From positions 1 to 64,000 of the forward strand of contig QLIY01000569.1 of assembly GCA_003260075.1 (NCBI GenBank): a DNA stretch of 64,000 bases. Direction: 5' to 3'. Positions 10,954 to 25,102 of this stretch are shown in pieces. The first letter of the stretch is position 1. Each line of letters starts with the position of its first letter. Source of the stretch: Phallusia mammillata (taxonomy: Eukaryota; Chordata; Ascidiacea; Phlebobranchia; Ascidiidae). Both the position numbers and the translations under genes were made by a program. Under the pieces are notes generated by a model. The model ran no database searches. It had not been told where the DNA came from and saw only the letters and a program-made list of their open reading frames with translations.

Positions 10954-13359
10954 CTACTCAAATTTTTAATCGACGAAGAAGTTTATACAGTGATCCATGC
11001 AAAGCTGATTATTTACATCGAAAATGCACCGAGCAATGTAAAGGTGCTCTTAAAGATATGAAGGTGCTATAACCGATTGGAGGTGAAAAGTACACCAATT
11101 CAATGGAGCACCGTGTGATTTTAGGAAGAAATACATAAGGTTGTTTTCACGCAAACACCTCGGATCAACCTTGGCGATTTTAAGTTTGTTTCGTGCAGGT
11201 TAGTGTGCATTTTTTGCGGAGAAAACTACAAAATAAGCAAAATAAGCGTACGTCATGGTAATGCACCGAACCGTTAATCTGGCCTCGAAATGAAACTATA
11301 TTTATTTTATTTATTTATTTTTTTATTGTATTTTTCGACAAAGCGACAGTACGAAAACTGAAAATTGCCCTTTGTCGTGTCGTCATGCAGCAAGACAAAA
11401 CGCATTAGTGAAAAACAGGTCATCAGTAATCAAACAAAGTAGTGAAAAAAAGCAAACAGAAACAGTATAGTAAAGAATTTAAAAACAACAAAAAGATTCG
11501 CTTTGCTTAAACCAGGATGTCCGGACAAAATATAACGAAGGATAATATTAGGAGCAACATTGTGAAAAGAGGATAGCCTACACTAAGCTCGGTGTCAGCA
11601 GACAAAATTTTCTGCAGTGTAGAGAGCAGAGAAGGCTAATTCGGGGACGAGCAGACCATATTTACTCAAGTATTTTACCCTTCAGTTTGTGCGGCGTATA
11701 ATCGAGGGCGGCTTGTATTCGAAGGCGGCTTACATTTTAATTTTATACCATAATATTTGCTTTTTGCGTTATTTCGCGTTTAAAGTTCTTTTGCATGTAC
11801 AGATTATACATTATAGGCAACGTCGATAAAACGTTCTACTGAGTACAGTTTTCGACGTGACTAACAAACATCCCACAAAGAGTTGTTACTATACGTAGCA
11901 ACATAGGCTAATGATTTATTTTAAAACAAGAATACCAAATATTCCAGCATGTGGCTTACACTATTTTTTGGACACCTTAACCTGCGCCCTACCTTTGAGG
12001 GCGCCCCCCCCCCGGTTTGTTATTTACCTGTCGTTTTTATACCGAAATTATTTCTAAAATATTTTCTATACAACGTTTTAAATTATTTGGGGTTCAAAAC
12101 ATGTATGTATGTACAGACGTCGATATACGTTCTGTTGGGTAGGCTACAGTTATTAACGTAACTAACAGATTTGGGCTAATATTTATACCATATAACAACA
12201 GAAAGGTGTATTAAGAAACAATAGTATCAAAAATTTCAGCGTGTGACTCCCCCCCCCCATATGGTATTCGGCCGTTTTGCCGAATCAACCGAATCATTGA
12301 TGACGTCATTTAAAGTCGTAAAACATAAAAACAAACGTTTTACATGTTACTACAATGTAAAACATGTGTTACTTACTACAATCGGATAGCTGATGCTAGT
12401 TTTTGCGCATTTTGACAGATTTCGTGGTACAGGTGTGTTTGCAAAAGACTGCTTTTTTGTCAAATTGGCCGTTTTTACAAAGATATATTTGCGGCCGAAC
12501 AATTGTTACGATTTGGTCCAAACCGAAACTTTGTGAATGCAGCTGATTCGGTCGAATAAATTCGGCAAAAATTTTGGCTCTGAATGTTTCTTCATTGTTG
12601 TATATTAACACTGCTCTGATCTGTTGAAACTTAAGGTTCGTTCAAGCAGAACCAAAATTTGCGACTTTGCGTCACGATGCCTAAACATTAAACAATAATA
12701 AACAAGTAGGCCTGTATGTTTTCGGCATTCTATTCGTTTCATGCCTATCAGGCTATCATGGCACTGCCTTCCGGGACAATTTTCACTGTTTGGAAAAGCA
12801 CTCATCGTTAGCTGCATGCATTTATTTGCTTCTCTATCTATTCTACTCTATAGCTTTGATGCTTCGGACCTTTGTTTTTTAGCCGTTGTGTGAGTAGTGT
12901 AGCCGTAGCCCGTAGGCCCCTAGCTTAAGCTTAGTAGCAGCATTGAGAATTGGAGATTGAAAGTTGAGACTTGAAACTGCGAGAGATTTCCAAGTTCCAA
13001 ACCCTGGTGACTGTGCTCGAAAAAGATAGTTTTTAAAGAGTGCAACGATTTAATGTTATAGGGTAGCAGTAGCACTAATTTACGCAATCATAAAATGTCG
13101 AAACACTTCTTACTAATTCATTAGACTAGTAACAAAATGTGTTTTGTTTGTTTCAGAAAAGCAACCATAATCATCATAGTAATGTTGCAATTATGTTTTG
13201 TGTATTTGGGCTGTCAGACATAGTTTGTTGCATACTAGGCCAATGCCATCATGACCTTTGCATACATTGAAAAATACTATTGATTGATTGAAAGATAATC
13301 CTTGCAAAACAAAAAATGGTCAAACTGAAATCAAGGAAATGTACTCATGTATAATAGAT
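10954..13359. other. Intergenic, repeats only
   Basis: Contains the degraded TACCGTATTTACTC-type element (about 11655-12258) and C10 runs at 12004-12013 and 12249-12258. The rest is AT-rich sequence with no recognisable gene on either strand. Confidence 0.45.
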
Positions 13360-13828
13360 CAGTGGTTCCCAACCTTTTTTTAACACGACCCAAATACGTA
13401 CAAAAATTTAGTTTTGTGGTTTCTCGCGACCCATGGACATGCTATTTTAGTTGTATTTTTGTCTCTGTAAGTTAGGAAAGCTTTTTGAAAATTACTACAC
13501 CAGTTTAGCAAATCAATAACCTTATAACGAACAAACGCTGTTGTTTTTACGACCAAACATTTCCATTTATTCCGAACTTGGAGCTGAATCAAGGCATTAT
13601 TAGCCAGCCACGCTCTACTGTGAGCTAAGACATCACTTTATGACGTCATGAACAGTTTTAACCATTATCACGACAAGTTGTGATGAAATTAATATTGGGC
13701 AACATTTTAAAGCCCTGGGTAATATAAAAGTAATGCTACGAGGCGTCAGAAAGTAGATGCTGTAATTGTCAATAAAACAAGCGACCCAACAGAATGTTCA
13801 GGCGACCCAACTTTTGGGTCGTGACCCA
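13360..13828. mobile_element. hAT-type element
   Basis: Begins CAGTGGTTCCCAACCT and carries GGGTCGTGACCC near its right end. The 8-bp duplication TAATAGAT occurs at 13352-13359 and 13829-13836. The right terminus is eroded (lacks CTG). Confidence 0.75.
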
Positions 13829-14114
13829 TAATAGATGACCTTGACAGTTTTAGCAATAATTGTATATTGGCCTTTTTTGATATTTTTTTAAAAACAGAAA
13901 TAATCTACACTAGCATTCTTAAAATGTTACTAGATGATTGCATATTTTTTATTTTACTGTAAAAAAGTATCTTCCTTTCAAGTAAAGCATTTACCTTTTA
14001 AAAACAGAAAATAATGTTTTAGCTGTTGAGTGTTGCTGCTGATATGTTGGTACTAAATACCACATTTTCCGCATGGAGCTGCATGATATGTACATCTAAG
14101 AATTTAAGCCCCAA

Positions 14115-14510
14115 TAGGATAAATGAGACAAGATAATAGGATTATTTCAAAAACAAACCGTCATCAAAACCTGACCAGCTCTGGTGCATCTGAAATATGC
14201 AGGTTCATCTTTATATCACTTAGTGCACCTTTTTATCACTTGGTGTACTTGTTCATCAATTGGTATGCCTGTTACTACAGCATTATTTATATAATAGTGC
14301 ACCAAGCGACATAAAGGTGTACCAAGTTATTTTTAGGAGCACCAAGTAACATAAAGGTGCACTAAATGATATAAACATGCAAGTGGTGGTAATAATACAC
14401 CATGCGGTCCAACTGATCAATAAAATCATGTATATTTTAGATGCACCGGACTAGCTCTACCCGTCAGCACTTTCAAAAGTCAGCTGCTACTGTATGATTT
14501 TATTGACCAC
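14115..14510. repeat. Nested inverted-repeat array
   Basis: Outer arms: AGCTCTGGTGCATCTGAAAT (about 14178) against a reverse-complement near 14440-14460. Inside are alternating units reading CACTTGGTGxACC one way and GGTGCACCAAGTxACATAAA the other. A second inverted pair, CAATAAAATCAT with ATGATTTTATTG, spans about 14419-14500. No coding capacity. Confidence 0.6.
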
Positions 14511-14580
14511 ATTTGGTTTCAAATTTATTGTTAAATGTTGTTGACATTAAGACTGAACACTGAAGTCATTCAAACTAGAG

Positions 14581-15036
14581 CCGGGGTCATCAAACTACGG
14601 CCTGCGGACCGGATCTGGCCCTTGAGGTCATTTCATCTGGCCCGCGACAACATTTTTTGGTTTGCCAAATCATATTGATAACTGGTAACATTCAAAATTG
14701 AAGGTTTCCCTGCCTTGATATGTGCAATTAATATTACCTAGTTTCATAGGATTACAATGCCCAGGATTGATGCAAAGCCAGTTTGTTTGTCACAGACAAG
14801 ATTACAAGTGTTAATTGTATTTTGTTACTTCTGAAGTTTTGACGTAATGTACAAGCATTGCTCATAAGATGAGACTAACCATACAATTTCAAGTTGCATC
14901 ACCAGATTGTAAATGGGATTGTAGAAAGACCACATTTGTTTGGAAAGACGGCGCTAGGGCATGTAAACTATGCGGCCCACGCAAATCATTACATAATTTA
15001 TCCGGCCCGCAGTGAAAAATAGTTTGGTGACCCCTG
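14581..15036. mobile_element. hAT-type element upstream of synaptojanin
   Basis: Ends CCGGGGTCATCAAACTAC and TAGTTTGGTGACCCCTG, with an 8-bp duplication AACTAGAG/GACTAGAG (one mismatch) at 14573-14580 and 15037-15044. It lies about 180 bases before the synaptojanin start codon. Confidence 0.8.
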
Positions 15037-15219
15037 GACTAGAGGATGAAATTTTTTTTAATAACTTTTGCCAGATTTTCTTTGTTAGGATACTTTAAAT
15101 TCTGCAGCTTTGTTATTACTTTCACATTAGTTTTTACTTTTTTCCTTCTGAATATTTGCAGAACCTTTACTCGTATTTTAATTGAATTAATCTAAAAACA
15201 CAAATTTATCTGTTTTGGA

Positions 15220-18200
15220 ATGTCTGCTGTGGGCAGAAATTTAAAAATTTTAAAAACATCACACCCACCTGGACTTCTTCTTGAACACAGAAATTCAAAC
15301 AGCAATCTTTTGGCAGAGCATGGCTCTCTGTACCAACTTTGTGAGTAAACTGCTTTACTTGTTGATTACAAAAAATATAATTACCTGTGAAACAGTTTTG
15401 CACAAAAACCAAATATATATACTCTATGTAACACTGCAGGTTTGTTTCTAGACAGGTGTTTTGGTCCAGGTCAAAGAGACACTTCCTTGCAATATCTAAT
15501 TTGTACTATTTGTTTTACTTTTATATGTTTATTTTAGCTGACAATGATGCCAAAGGTGTTAAGTCTGCAAGTACCAAGGTTGTTGATGGCTATGGCTGTC
15601 TTGGAGTAATTGGCAAACATATTGGTATGGTTATGTTTGTTATACAATGAGGTCATAAATTGATATTTAAGTATTATATGTTTGATAGGTGATGCAGACA
15701 ACAAGAAGTTTGTTGATTATTTGGCTTTAATAACTGGTTGTAGAAGTGTTGGAAAAGTTTTGGAAACAGAAATACTAAGAATAACAGATGTTGCCTTTGT
15801 GTCCATTTCAGAAGGAAATATTGAATCTGGAATTTTTTCTGAGGTGATTGTTAACCAAATTTTATTGATACAAACTGATGGTGTTGTTAAATGACTTTCA
15901 TATTCTGTTTTAGATTAAAAGATTGCTATGTTCTGGTTCATTTTACTTCACGCTATCAAGTAACTTGCCTGGAAAAAAAGCAATAAATATCACCCACTCT
16001 TTTCAAATGGAGGAAAACCAGATAATTTCCAAGCGGTTCTTATGGTTTGAAAACATTTTTTTTTAAAACATGATTTACCCACGTTGTACCCGACATACAT
16101 CAAATATTTGTCTTTCTTAATACAGGAATCGTCATCTTTTATCATACTTTTCTATTCGTGGAATTTCTTGCAATCCTTGGTGCATCGAAGTAATGTGTGG
16201 AGGAATAGACATTCGCACTGTGTATGTAGGAGCACAACAGGTAGGGATATGCCGACTACTGAACAAATTGCTGGTTGAATAAAAAATTAAAGCTAAGCAG
16301 ACTAGAAGGAGGAAAAGTAGTTCAACTTCAATACAGCATGAGATTTTTGTTATTGATTTGTTATTGATTCTTTTGTGGCATCTGTTGAACTAGAACTGTT
16401 CCCTTGATAATTCACTTCAAATGCTAACATTTTTCCTCAATCAAAATTAGTACAATAGATTTCAGACACCCTGGTATCCAACAAAAATAATTTAATTGAC
16501 AAATAGTGTTTCGTTACGATACAAACAGTTTTGTTTGTTACAGTTTGAATTTTTTTTTAATGTCCTCAGATTGCATAATAATCAAATTTATGATTGTTAT
16601 CTTATAAAGACTATAATCAAAACATGATACCTTTATTTAGAATTTAAAGCTTTCAACAACAAAATTGTGCATAAAAATAAAACAATTTAACCAAAACTAA
16701 CAGTTAAGCCATTCTGGTTGCTATTTTTCTTTCGTCCAACCTTAGTGCATAGTTCTCAAACTCAAATCTATTTTAACTATCTTTCATCAGTGTACCATGT
16801 TGGATGGCTGATCATGCAACTGGATCTTGGGCTTTTTTGGATGACTATCATCCTTGTTTGTTTTCACATGTTTTTTAGGGACAAGCAGCTATAATTTCGA
16901 GACTAAGCAGTGATCGAGTTGGAACCCGATATAATGTTCGAGGTGTTGATGACAATGGGAATGTTGCCAACTTCGTTGAAACAGAACAAGTGATTCATTG
17001 TTACTTTTTTATTAACATAATGAGAAAAAAAAACATCAATGCTGCTGAGAAAACAAATGACATGTTCAATTTATTTTTGACTGTTTTTTTGAATATATGT
17101 TTTGATATTATATATTGTCTAAAGATACAGTCACTTGTTTCCACTTATACTTTTCAAAATTGTACCAAAAGACATATAAGTGTTTTTGACACATATGATC
17201 AAACATCAATTTTGGTATGGATATCATAAACATTTCTACTGTTTTAGATTTTGTGCATTGGTGAAAGTTGCACCAGCTTTGTTCAAATCCGTGGGTCTGT
17301 TCCTCTACACTGGGAACAACCAGGACTTAATGTTGGTTCTCACAAGGTTAAACTTTCCATGCCATTTGAAATATCATTCAAAGCCTATGAGAAGTAATAA
17401 TATATTTTCATTGTGATTTTCATGTCCAGCTATCACTCAGATCCTTTTTTTTTCTTTAGACATCTCAAAAATGTTGAAAAACTGTATTTAACATGCACTT
17501 TAGTAAATTTGCTTGGTTCAAAAGAAGGTGAAGCAAGCTTAAGTCGAACATTTCAGGTAAATAATAATTGTTACCAGTATATGTCATGCATTGTGTGTGA
17601 CATATTGTTTGCTACTTCTTGCAGTGTTTAAATTTGGACAATAGCAATTCTTGTTTTGCATAATTATCTACCTCGTGTATGTGTTTGACTGTTGTAATTG
17701 GTGTGTAACAAAACATTCTTGTTTTAAGACACATCATGAATCAAGCCACTTTGCTGAGTCTATGAAATTCATTAACTTTGATTATCATGCAGAATGTCGA
17801 GTGGGAAAGTCTGCCAACATATCCAAACTAATGGGTAGGAATGATTTGGTTTTTACCTTTTCTGGCAATCATAACAAAATCATTGCCTTAGGTTTAACCC
17901 ATCTGTTAAATTGACACTTAGTTTGTGTAAAGTGTGTTAAATGCAATTGAACAGATTATGTGATTACCCAATTAATAATTACATGGCATGGGACTAAAAC
18001 AGGAATACACAATTCAAATTTTTTTTTTTAGGGTTTTTCGTCATATTTTCTATAAAATGACAGTATTTATGGGTCCCCTCCGTATTTTTTTTTTCTTTTT
18101 TCTTTTTTTCTTTTTTTCCGTCTAACGCGGATTTGTTCCCACGTTTTGGTCAAGAAAGAATGGTTCAAACTTTTTCAAATTTACACACATTACAGATATT

Positions 18201-21200
18201 GGTCTAAAGATGGTCCATGTGAATTTTGACCCCNNNNNNNNNNNNNNNNNNNNNNNNNNNNNNNNNNNNNNNNNNNNNNNNNNNNNNNNNNNNNNNNNNN
18301 NNNNNNNNNNNNNNNNNNNNNNNNNNNNNNNNNNNNNNNNNNNNNNNNNNNNNNNNNNNNNNNNNNNNNNNNNNNNNNNNNNNNNNNNNNNNNNNNNNNN
18401 NNNNNNNNNNNNNNNNNNNNNNNNNNNNNNNNNNNNNNNNNNNNNNNNNNNNNNNNNNNNNNNNNNNNNNNNNNNNNNNNNNNNNNNNNNNNNNNNNNNN
18501 NNNNNNNNNNNNNNNNNNNNNNNNNNNNNNNNNNNNNNNNNNNNNNNNNNNNNNNNNNNNNNNNNNNNNNNNNNNNNNNNNNNNNNNNNNNNNNNNNNNN
18601 NNNNNNNNNNNNNNNNNNNNNNNNNNNNNNNNNNNNNNNNNNNNNNNNNNNNNNNNNNNNNNNNNNNNNNNNNNNNNNNNNNNNNNNNNNNNNNNNNNNN
18701 NNNNNNNNNNNNNNNNNNNNNNNNNNNNNNNNNNNNNNNNNNNNNNNNNNNNNNNNNNNNNNNNNNNNNNNNNNNNNNNNNNNNNNNNNNNNNNNNNNNN
18801 NNNNNNNNNNNNNNNNNNNNNNNNNNNNNNNNNNTCACCGCAACATTTGTTTACCGTAAATCCGCACAAACACGCGTGTGGGGACCCATTAGTTTTTGTT
18901 TACAAAAACAATCATATGTGTAGATCAAATGATGTGTATAGTAAATTGGTAAATATCGTATAGAATATATAAAATGGAAGTATATCAGAAAGCCACTCTT
19001 CTAGTTTTTATTTAAGTTCTGTATATATCCCTGCTTTAGACGTGGAGTTGAAAATATGTATGAACAAAATGACTTGACACAATTTGTTATTATGTGTCCC
19101 CTTCAAGGAATGTTTTTGTCTATATATTTTTTTCTTTTTTTCCATCAAACGCGGATTATTTTTTTCATTTTTTTTTAATCTTACCTGGATTTTTTTGGTC
19201 AAGAAAGAATGGTTCAAACTTTATCAAAAGTTGAAACTATGTATGAACAAAATGACTTATGGGTATATTAATTTCATTTTTGTCTAAGTTTTTGTGTTGT
19301 TTTGTGAAAAGGGGGTGGTTCAAACTTTTTTCGAATTTCTGTTGATAGATTGGTCTGTAGTGTGCACTCAATAATTTTAATGCACTCAATAATCCTAAAT
19401 CTCATGGACTTGCTTTTGGGTGTCTCCAGCGAAATACGATTAACTTTACAATTGTTTTAGACCAACTTGACCCCTTGTTGGAGTCTTTTGGGTTTTATGT
19501 TGCCAATGGAAACGAAATTCAGCAACAGACAGGAGTACTGCGCATAAACTGCCTTGATTGTTTGGATCGAACCAATAGTGTGCAAACATATGTTGGATTA
19601 AAGGTTTTTTGTGTGCTTATTGGTCAACTTTTAGCTCTTGAAAAAGGTTTCTGCATTATTTTCATCTTTACAGTTTGGTTAAAGCTAAACAGAATTGTAA
19701 TCTCAGTTATAAGTAAATTATGCCTGCTTTTGCCAGTTTATAAATATTTCTGTAAGCTGAAATGTCTTACAGATGGTTTCCAAGCAACTTGATGTCCTCG
19801 GTTGTTCTGCTCCCCAACTTGTGTCAAGATTTACAGAAGCAATTAAATCTGCTTGGCAACAAACTGGTGATTTGATAAGCCGAATGTATGCAGGCACGGC
19901 TGCATTGGAGGGAAAAGACAAGGTAAATGTCAATGCACCCAGTTAATTCCCTAAAATCGGCTGTAAGACTTAGTACGCTCAATTGAGAACCACTGTTTTT
20001 GTGTTTTGTAAAGGATATCATAATTTTTTGAAGGTTGGGAAAATCAAGGATGGTGCTCGTTCCCTGTCAAGAGCTATTCAAAACAACTTAATGGATCAAG
20101 GAAAACAGGTGGCAATGGATAAACTTCTTCAACCAAATATCAGCAATTCTGATCTGCTTCATGTTTCAAGAGATTTGTTTGACCCAGAACAACTCTATTG
20201 TTAGTATTTATGTTTTTTTAGTATTATTTACCTATGGCCTAAAAAGAGGTGAAAAGTGTGTTTTATTTGGGCATACAGAGTGTTATTTATACGTCTTCGT
20301 TTAAACCAGGGGTGGGTAACCTTTTGATTTATAAAGGCCACCCAATGTTTTGTCATCACTCGTGTAGGCCGCATTGTTTATTTCTCAGGTTTAAAACAGT
20401 GGTTTCCAAACATTTTTGTTTACATGATGGTCTTTTGTAATTTTTCCAAATAGCACGGTCAAAGCTGAATGCAATGTTAAACCTAAATAAATTTCCCACT
20501 ACAACATTCAGGATTTGTTTTACCTACAGATTTGTTGTTTATGCATATATATGATCTATTCTAAGAGACGTTTGTTACATCACAGACAAATCTAAAATAT
20601 TGCATTATGCGCAAACAAATGGTTAATTGTCACATAAATAAGATTGTTGCGCCATAAGCTCTTAGTAGTCTCATGAAAAAAACTAGTGCGGAAACAGCTG
20701 GTCTAAAACTAATTAAATAGTAATCTAAGAAAGGAAATAAAGGTGAGTAAAAATAGCATTTCCACATATTTCTTTTTTTCGATGCAGCGTGCAATGTCAA
20801 GGTCTTTAATCAGAATTTGATATCGAAGGCCGCACTTACAGCCCCAAGGTTCCCCCCCTGGTTTAAAACTATGATTTTAGTGTGCGTGTTTTTCAAACAA
20901 CCCTCAAAATAAAAATGAATTTAAAAGCTTTGAGGCACAACATTGTGTTTGGTATTGATGGTATGTTTATACAACTGTTGAACACACAGACAAAAGTTGA
21001 GAAGGCTTTTTAAGTTAAGAAAATATAGATTTTTTATACATGTCATTATTTTAATTTTTTTTTAGAAAACAAAAATTTCTGCTCTTCTTTGTTTTGAGAT
21101 TTTTTTTGCCAAGTTGTTTAAAATTTACCCAAATAATCTAATCATTAAAATTATAGGTTCATCAGAAACATTAACAGAAGTGTACAAAAGTCATCATGAT

Positions 21201-24200
21201 TTTACTGAGGAATTTGTGATTCGTGTTTGTGTTGGATCATGGAATGTTAATGGTGGAAAACTTTTCCGATCAATTGCTTACAAAGATAAGGTAGTTTGTG
21301 TGTGTCAGTAAAAATGGCGACAAAACCAAACATACACAAACCAGCACTGTATTTATGTCTTGGTCATAAACAGCTCTTGTATGCTTTATATTTTAAAGAC
21401 GCTGAAAGATTGGTTGTTTGAAAATGATGCCAATGAAGAAAAAACCTACTATCAAGCGTTATATGAGTATTGTTCAAAAGAAGAAGGTGATCTTTCACTT
21501 GCAGTTGGAGATGTGGTTTTAGGTAAATCATATTTATTTTAAATTTTTGCCTGACACAACATATATTGTCCAAAGTTAGTAAGATTTTTTTAAATTACTG
21601 GTTGCAGAACATGCTGTACTGTTTGCAACTAATATAGGTGATCATGCTTTGTAAAATGCATGATTATGAATGTGTTTCTCACTGTGAATCTGTTTTAGTC
21701 AATGAGGAGTTGGAAGGTGGTGAATGGTTTCATGGAAGTCTCAGTAATGTTGAGGGGATTTTTCCAGCAGCTTATGTGGAGAAACTTGAGAATCCTTATC
21801 TTGTTGTTCATGACTTTCCAGCACAGGAAGATGGTGATCTTCAATTATGGACCAATGAAGTCAGTATTGTAAAAATGTCGTGCTAGTTTAGGAAAAACAT
21901 TCCATATTTTGTGGGTGAACAAATACTCATGACAATACTGTAATGATATAATTAAAGTTGTACAAATCTACATAATTGTCTTACTCCAGCTTTGGCTGCA
22001 AATCTAATATTGCATGCATCTTTACAAAACCTTAAATGTTGCATGTCATTACAAATATTTTCCTATAAATTTAATCACCAATTGAATACTGGCCTTTCAA
22101 AGAGATGGGTAAGTTAGCTATTCAAAAAAATTTGAACAACAACAGGAGCAAATTTTTTAAATATATGACAAAATTGTAAATCTTTTAACATTTCCCTCAT
22201 CGCCTTGTTAAGCTATTATCCAATGATATGTTGAAATGAACAGAAATGCAGGAAACATGGTTCACCACATACTTAATAACAATAGACTTTAAATCTGTTT
22301 CGTTGTCACATACTGTTAGTTCTTCATAGTGGATTTAGAAACAAATTTGTAAAACTATTTAGGTGGTAAATGTTTTGAAAGAAGATGGAGAATGGTTTAC
22401 TGGATGCCTGATGAGAGACGGTGAAAAGACAGAAGGAATATTTCCATCTAGTTTTGTTTCAAAGGTTGTGTAAAGAAGTATTTTGCAATCAAATGTAAAT
22501 TATCCTTTGTTACCTGCTTTGTTGTTTGAAATTTGCAGATGTCTTCAAGCAACAGTTTTCCAGTAGATATATTTGCAATTGGTTTTGAGGAAATGGTTGA
22601 ACTTAATGCAGGAAACATTTTAAATGCTAGGTAAGTTTTTAGTATAAATGTGGACAACTTCGGTACTTGTTAATAAATCTTTTTTAGTCAGTTAAAAAAC
22701 CAAGACAGCTAAATATGAACTAAATGATCAAAACAAACTGTTATTGGTAGGATGTAGAAATCCAATGTTCTGGTATGTGGAAAAATTGTATCGATGTGTA
22801 ATAGTATAACAAGCAACAATCCCAACCACAGCAACAACCCTGCTACAACGCCTGTGGAAAAAGTTGACAATTTGCAAAACAATTTATATTCCAAACATCT
22901 TATTTTTGCAGTTTGATTAACAAACAGCTGTGGGAAAATGAACTTCAAAAAACCATCAACGGAACCGAAGAATATGTTTGTCTTGTGTCTGACCAGCTTG
23001 TTGGGGTTTGTTTGTTTCTGTTTGTTCGTCGCAGTCTTGTTGACCACATCACGTAAGTTCTGTTATCATCAAATCTTGTTTCAAAAATATTAAACTGAAT
23101 CAATTTTCAGAAATATTTCTGTCTCCATGATTAAAACTGGCATGGGTGGAACAGCAGGCAATAAGGGAGCTGTAGCTGTTTCTTTTCTAATGTACAACAC
23201 ATCCATGTGTTTTATTTGCTCCCATTTTGCTGCCGGCCAAACTCAAGTTTTGGAGCGAAACAATGACTACAATGAAATCACCAGCAACCTGACTTTTACA
23301 AAAGTATTTCTGAATGTTTACAAATACTTTTAAAAATAATATCAGATGTGTTGCAAAAGTTAGTTTGTGAGCATGCATGTCAGTTGTTTTTTCAAAAAAA
23401 GTTACTAATAATCACCTAGAAGAATAATTGACGAAGCAACAGCGCTTCCTAATCAGAATCAGTCAACAAATGTTATTTAACGATATATATTTCACCCGTA
23501 AGGGCATCATCAGTCGCCTGTCAAACAACGGGTTGACTGATTCTGATTAGGAAGCGCTGTTGCTTCGTCAATTATTCTTATTCTTACAGATAATTCACTA
23601 TTTAATCAGTAATCGTCGACAGAAGATGCCTACTATTTACGGGAAAGATCCTGTAATAAACACTAAATGTAATAATCACCTATGGATTATAGTTTAACAC
23701 CATATATTTAGCAAAAAACAAATAAATTTAGAAGAATGAATGAAGTATTTTTTTGTGTATTTGCCTCGATGATTGATGAACATTGCCAAACTGCTTATCT
23801 GTCATGCAAGTTTTAGTTTTTTTATTCTGGTAACAAAAGTCTAATAAAAGTTATTTTATTTTTAAACAATAATGTTTTAAATATGTTTACTTTGTAATAA
23901 AATTGATATTTTCCAACAGGGAAGAAAAATATTTTCTCATGATTACGTATTTTGGTGTGGTGACTTCAACTACCGCATTGATTTGTCAGGCGATGAAGTA
24001 AAACAACTCGTAAAAGAAAAAAATTGGGAGAAATTAAAAGAGTTTGATCAACTTCTTGTTCACAAGAGAATGGGAAATATCTTTAAGGTTTGTGTTGTGT
24101 AGTTTTTTTTTCAAAAAAATGCTGTGGTTTTGTGGCCTCAATATGTTTGTCTACAATTTTGCTTAAATTTTTTGACACAGTAGTAAATAGTGATGTTACG

Positions 24201-25012
24201 CAAATGCTTAACATGACTACATTTGTTGGCAAAGTATGAACTGTTATGAAGTTTTTATAATAATTAAATTAGCATAACTAACAGACAAAACCTAAATTTT
24301 AGTGGCTTGCATAATGTTTTGACTAAAAAATCATTGACTAAAGGCAAAGCTGACATTTATTTCTTGGTTATGTTCATGGCAGGGTTTTATGGAAGGAGAC
24401 ATGAACTTTGCACCAACATATAAGTATGATCCATTCTCTGATGATTATGATACGAGTGAAAAATGCCGAACCCCAGCTTGGACAGACCGAATACTGTGGA
24501 AAAGACAACCATGGGCTAAAATTTTATGCCAGGTATCGTAAAATAAATTGTGTCTAGCATATGACTTTGGTATATCGATGGCCCAAACAACTCTGGGAAC
24601 AAAACTGTTACGAGTTCTTGACTCCAGTTCGGTTCTGCACCCATTTGTTGTATTTTTGCACGTATGTTTTGCTGTAGTTTGGCCCCTGACTTCGGCCAAA
24701 TGTGGAACTCTTGGGTGTCTTTTGTGTCACAAACGTCAGACCACCCTTGTCCAGGTCCCTTTACTTGAAGGTCTTGGCGCGGTATAAACTCGTTAAACGA
24801 TACTTAGGTTTCGTATACGACAAACCTGGACATCCGGCTCGTTGACTGTCCCTGTCTGGCCCGCGTGCGATCAAGTAAATTGGAATATGAATCAAAAAAG
24901 GCCTATCTATGGTTTGCATGAAATACGGCAGTGTTGTTATTATTTCGAAAAGACTGTCACTGTTTGTTTGTTTTTAATTTTACGTAGTGACGCACTATCA
25001 TGCACATGCGTA

Positions 25013-25102
<90 letters not shown>

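Noticed and set aside
18122-18963. Long reading frames of 220-245 residues on both strands
   Set aside because: They consist almost entirely of unknown bases from the assembly gap.
21399-22464. SH3 exons as a separate gene nested in synaptojanin
   Set aside because: Exon 14 encodes 5-phosphatase and SH3 sequence contiguously, all splice phases connect to the flanking catalytic exons, and there is no separate start or stop.
24437-24465. CTGATGA..GAAA pattern in synaptojanin exon 21 as a hammerhead ribozyme
   Set aside because: It is conserved coding sequence ([11 protein letters not shown]) and the intervening bases form no stem II.
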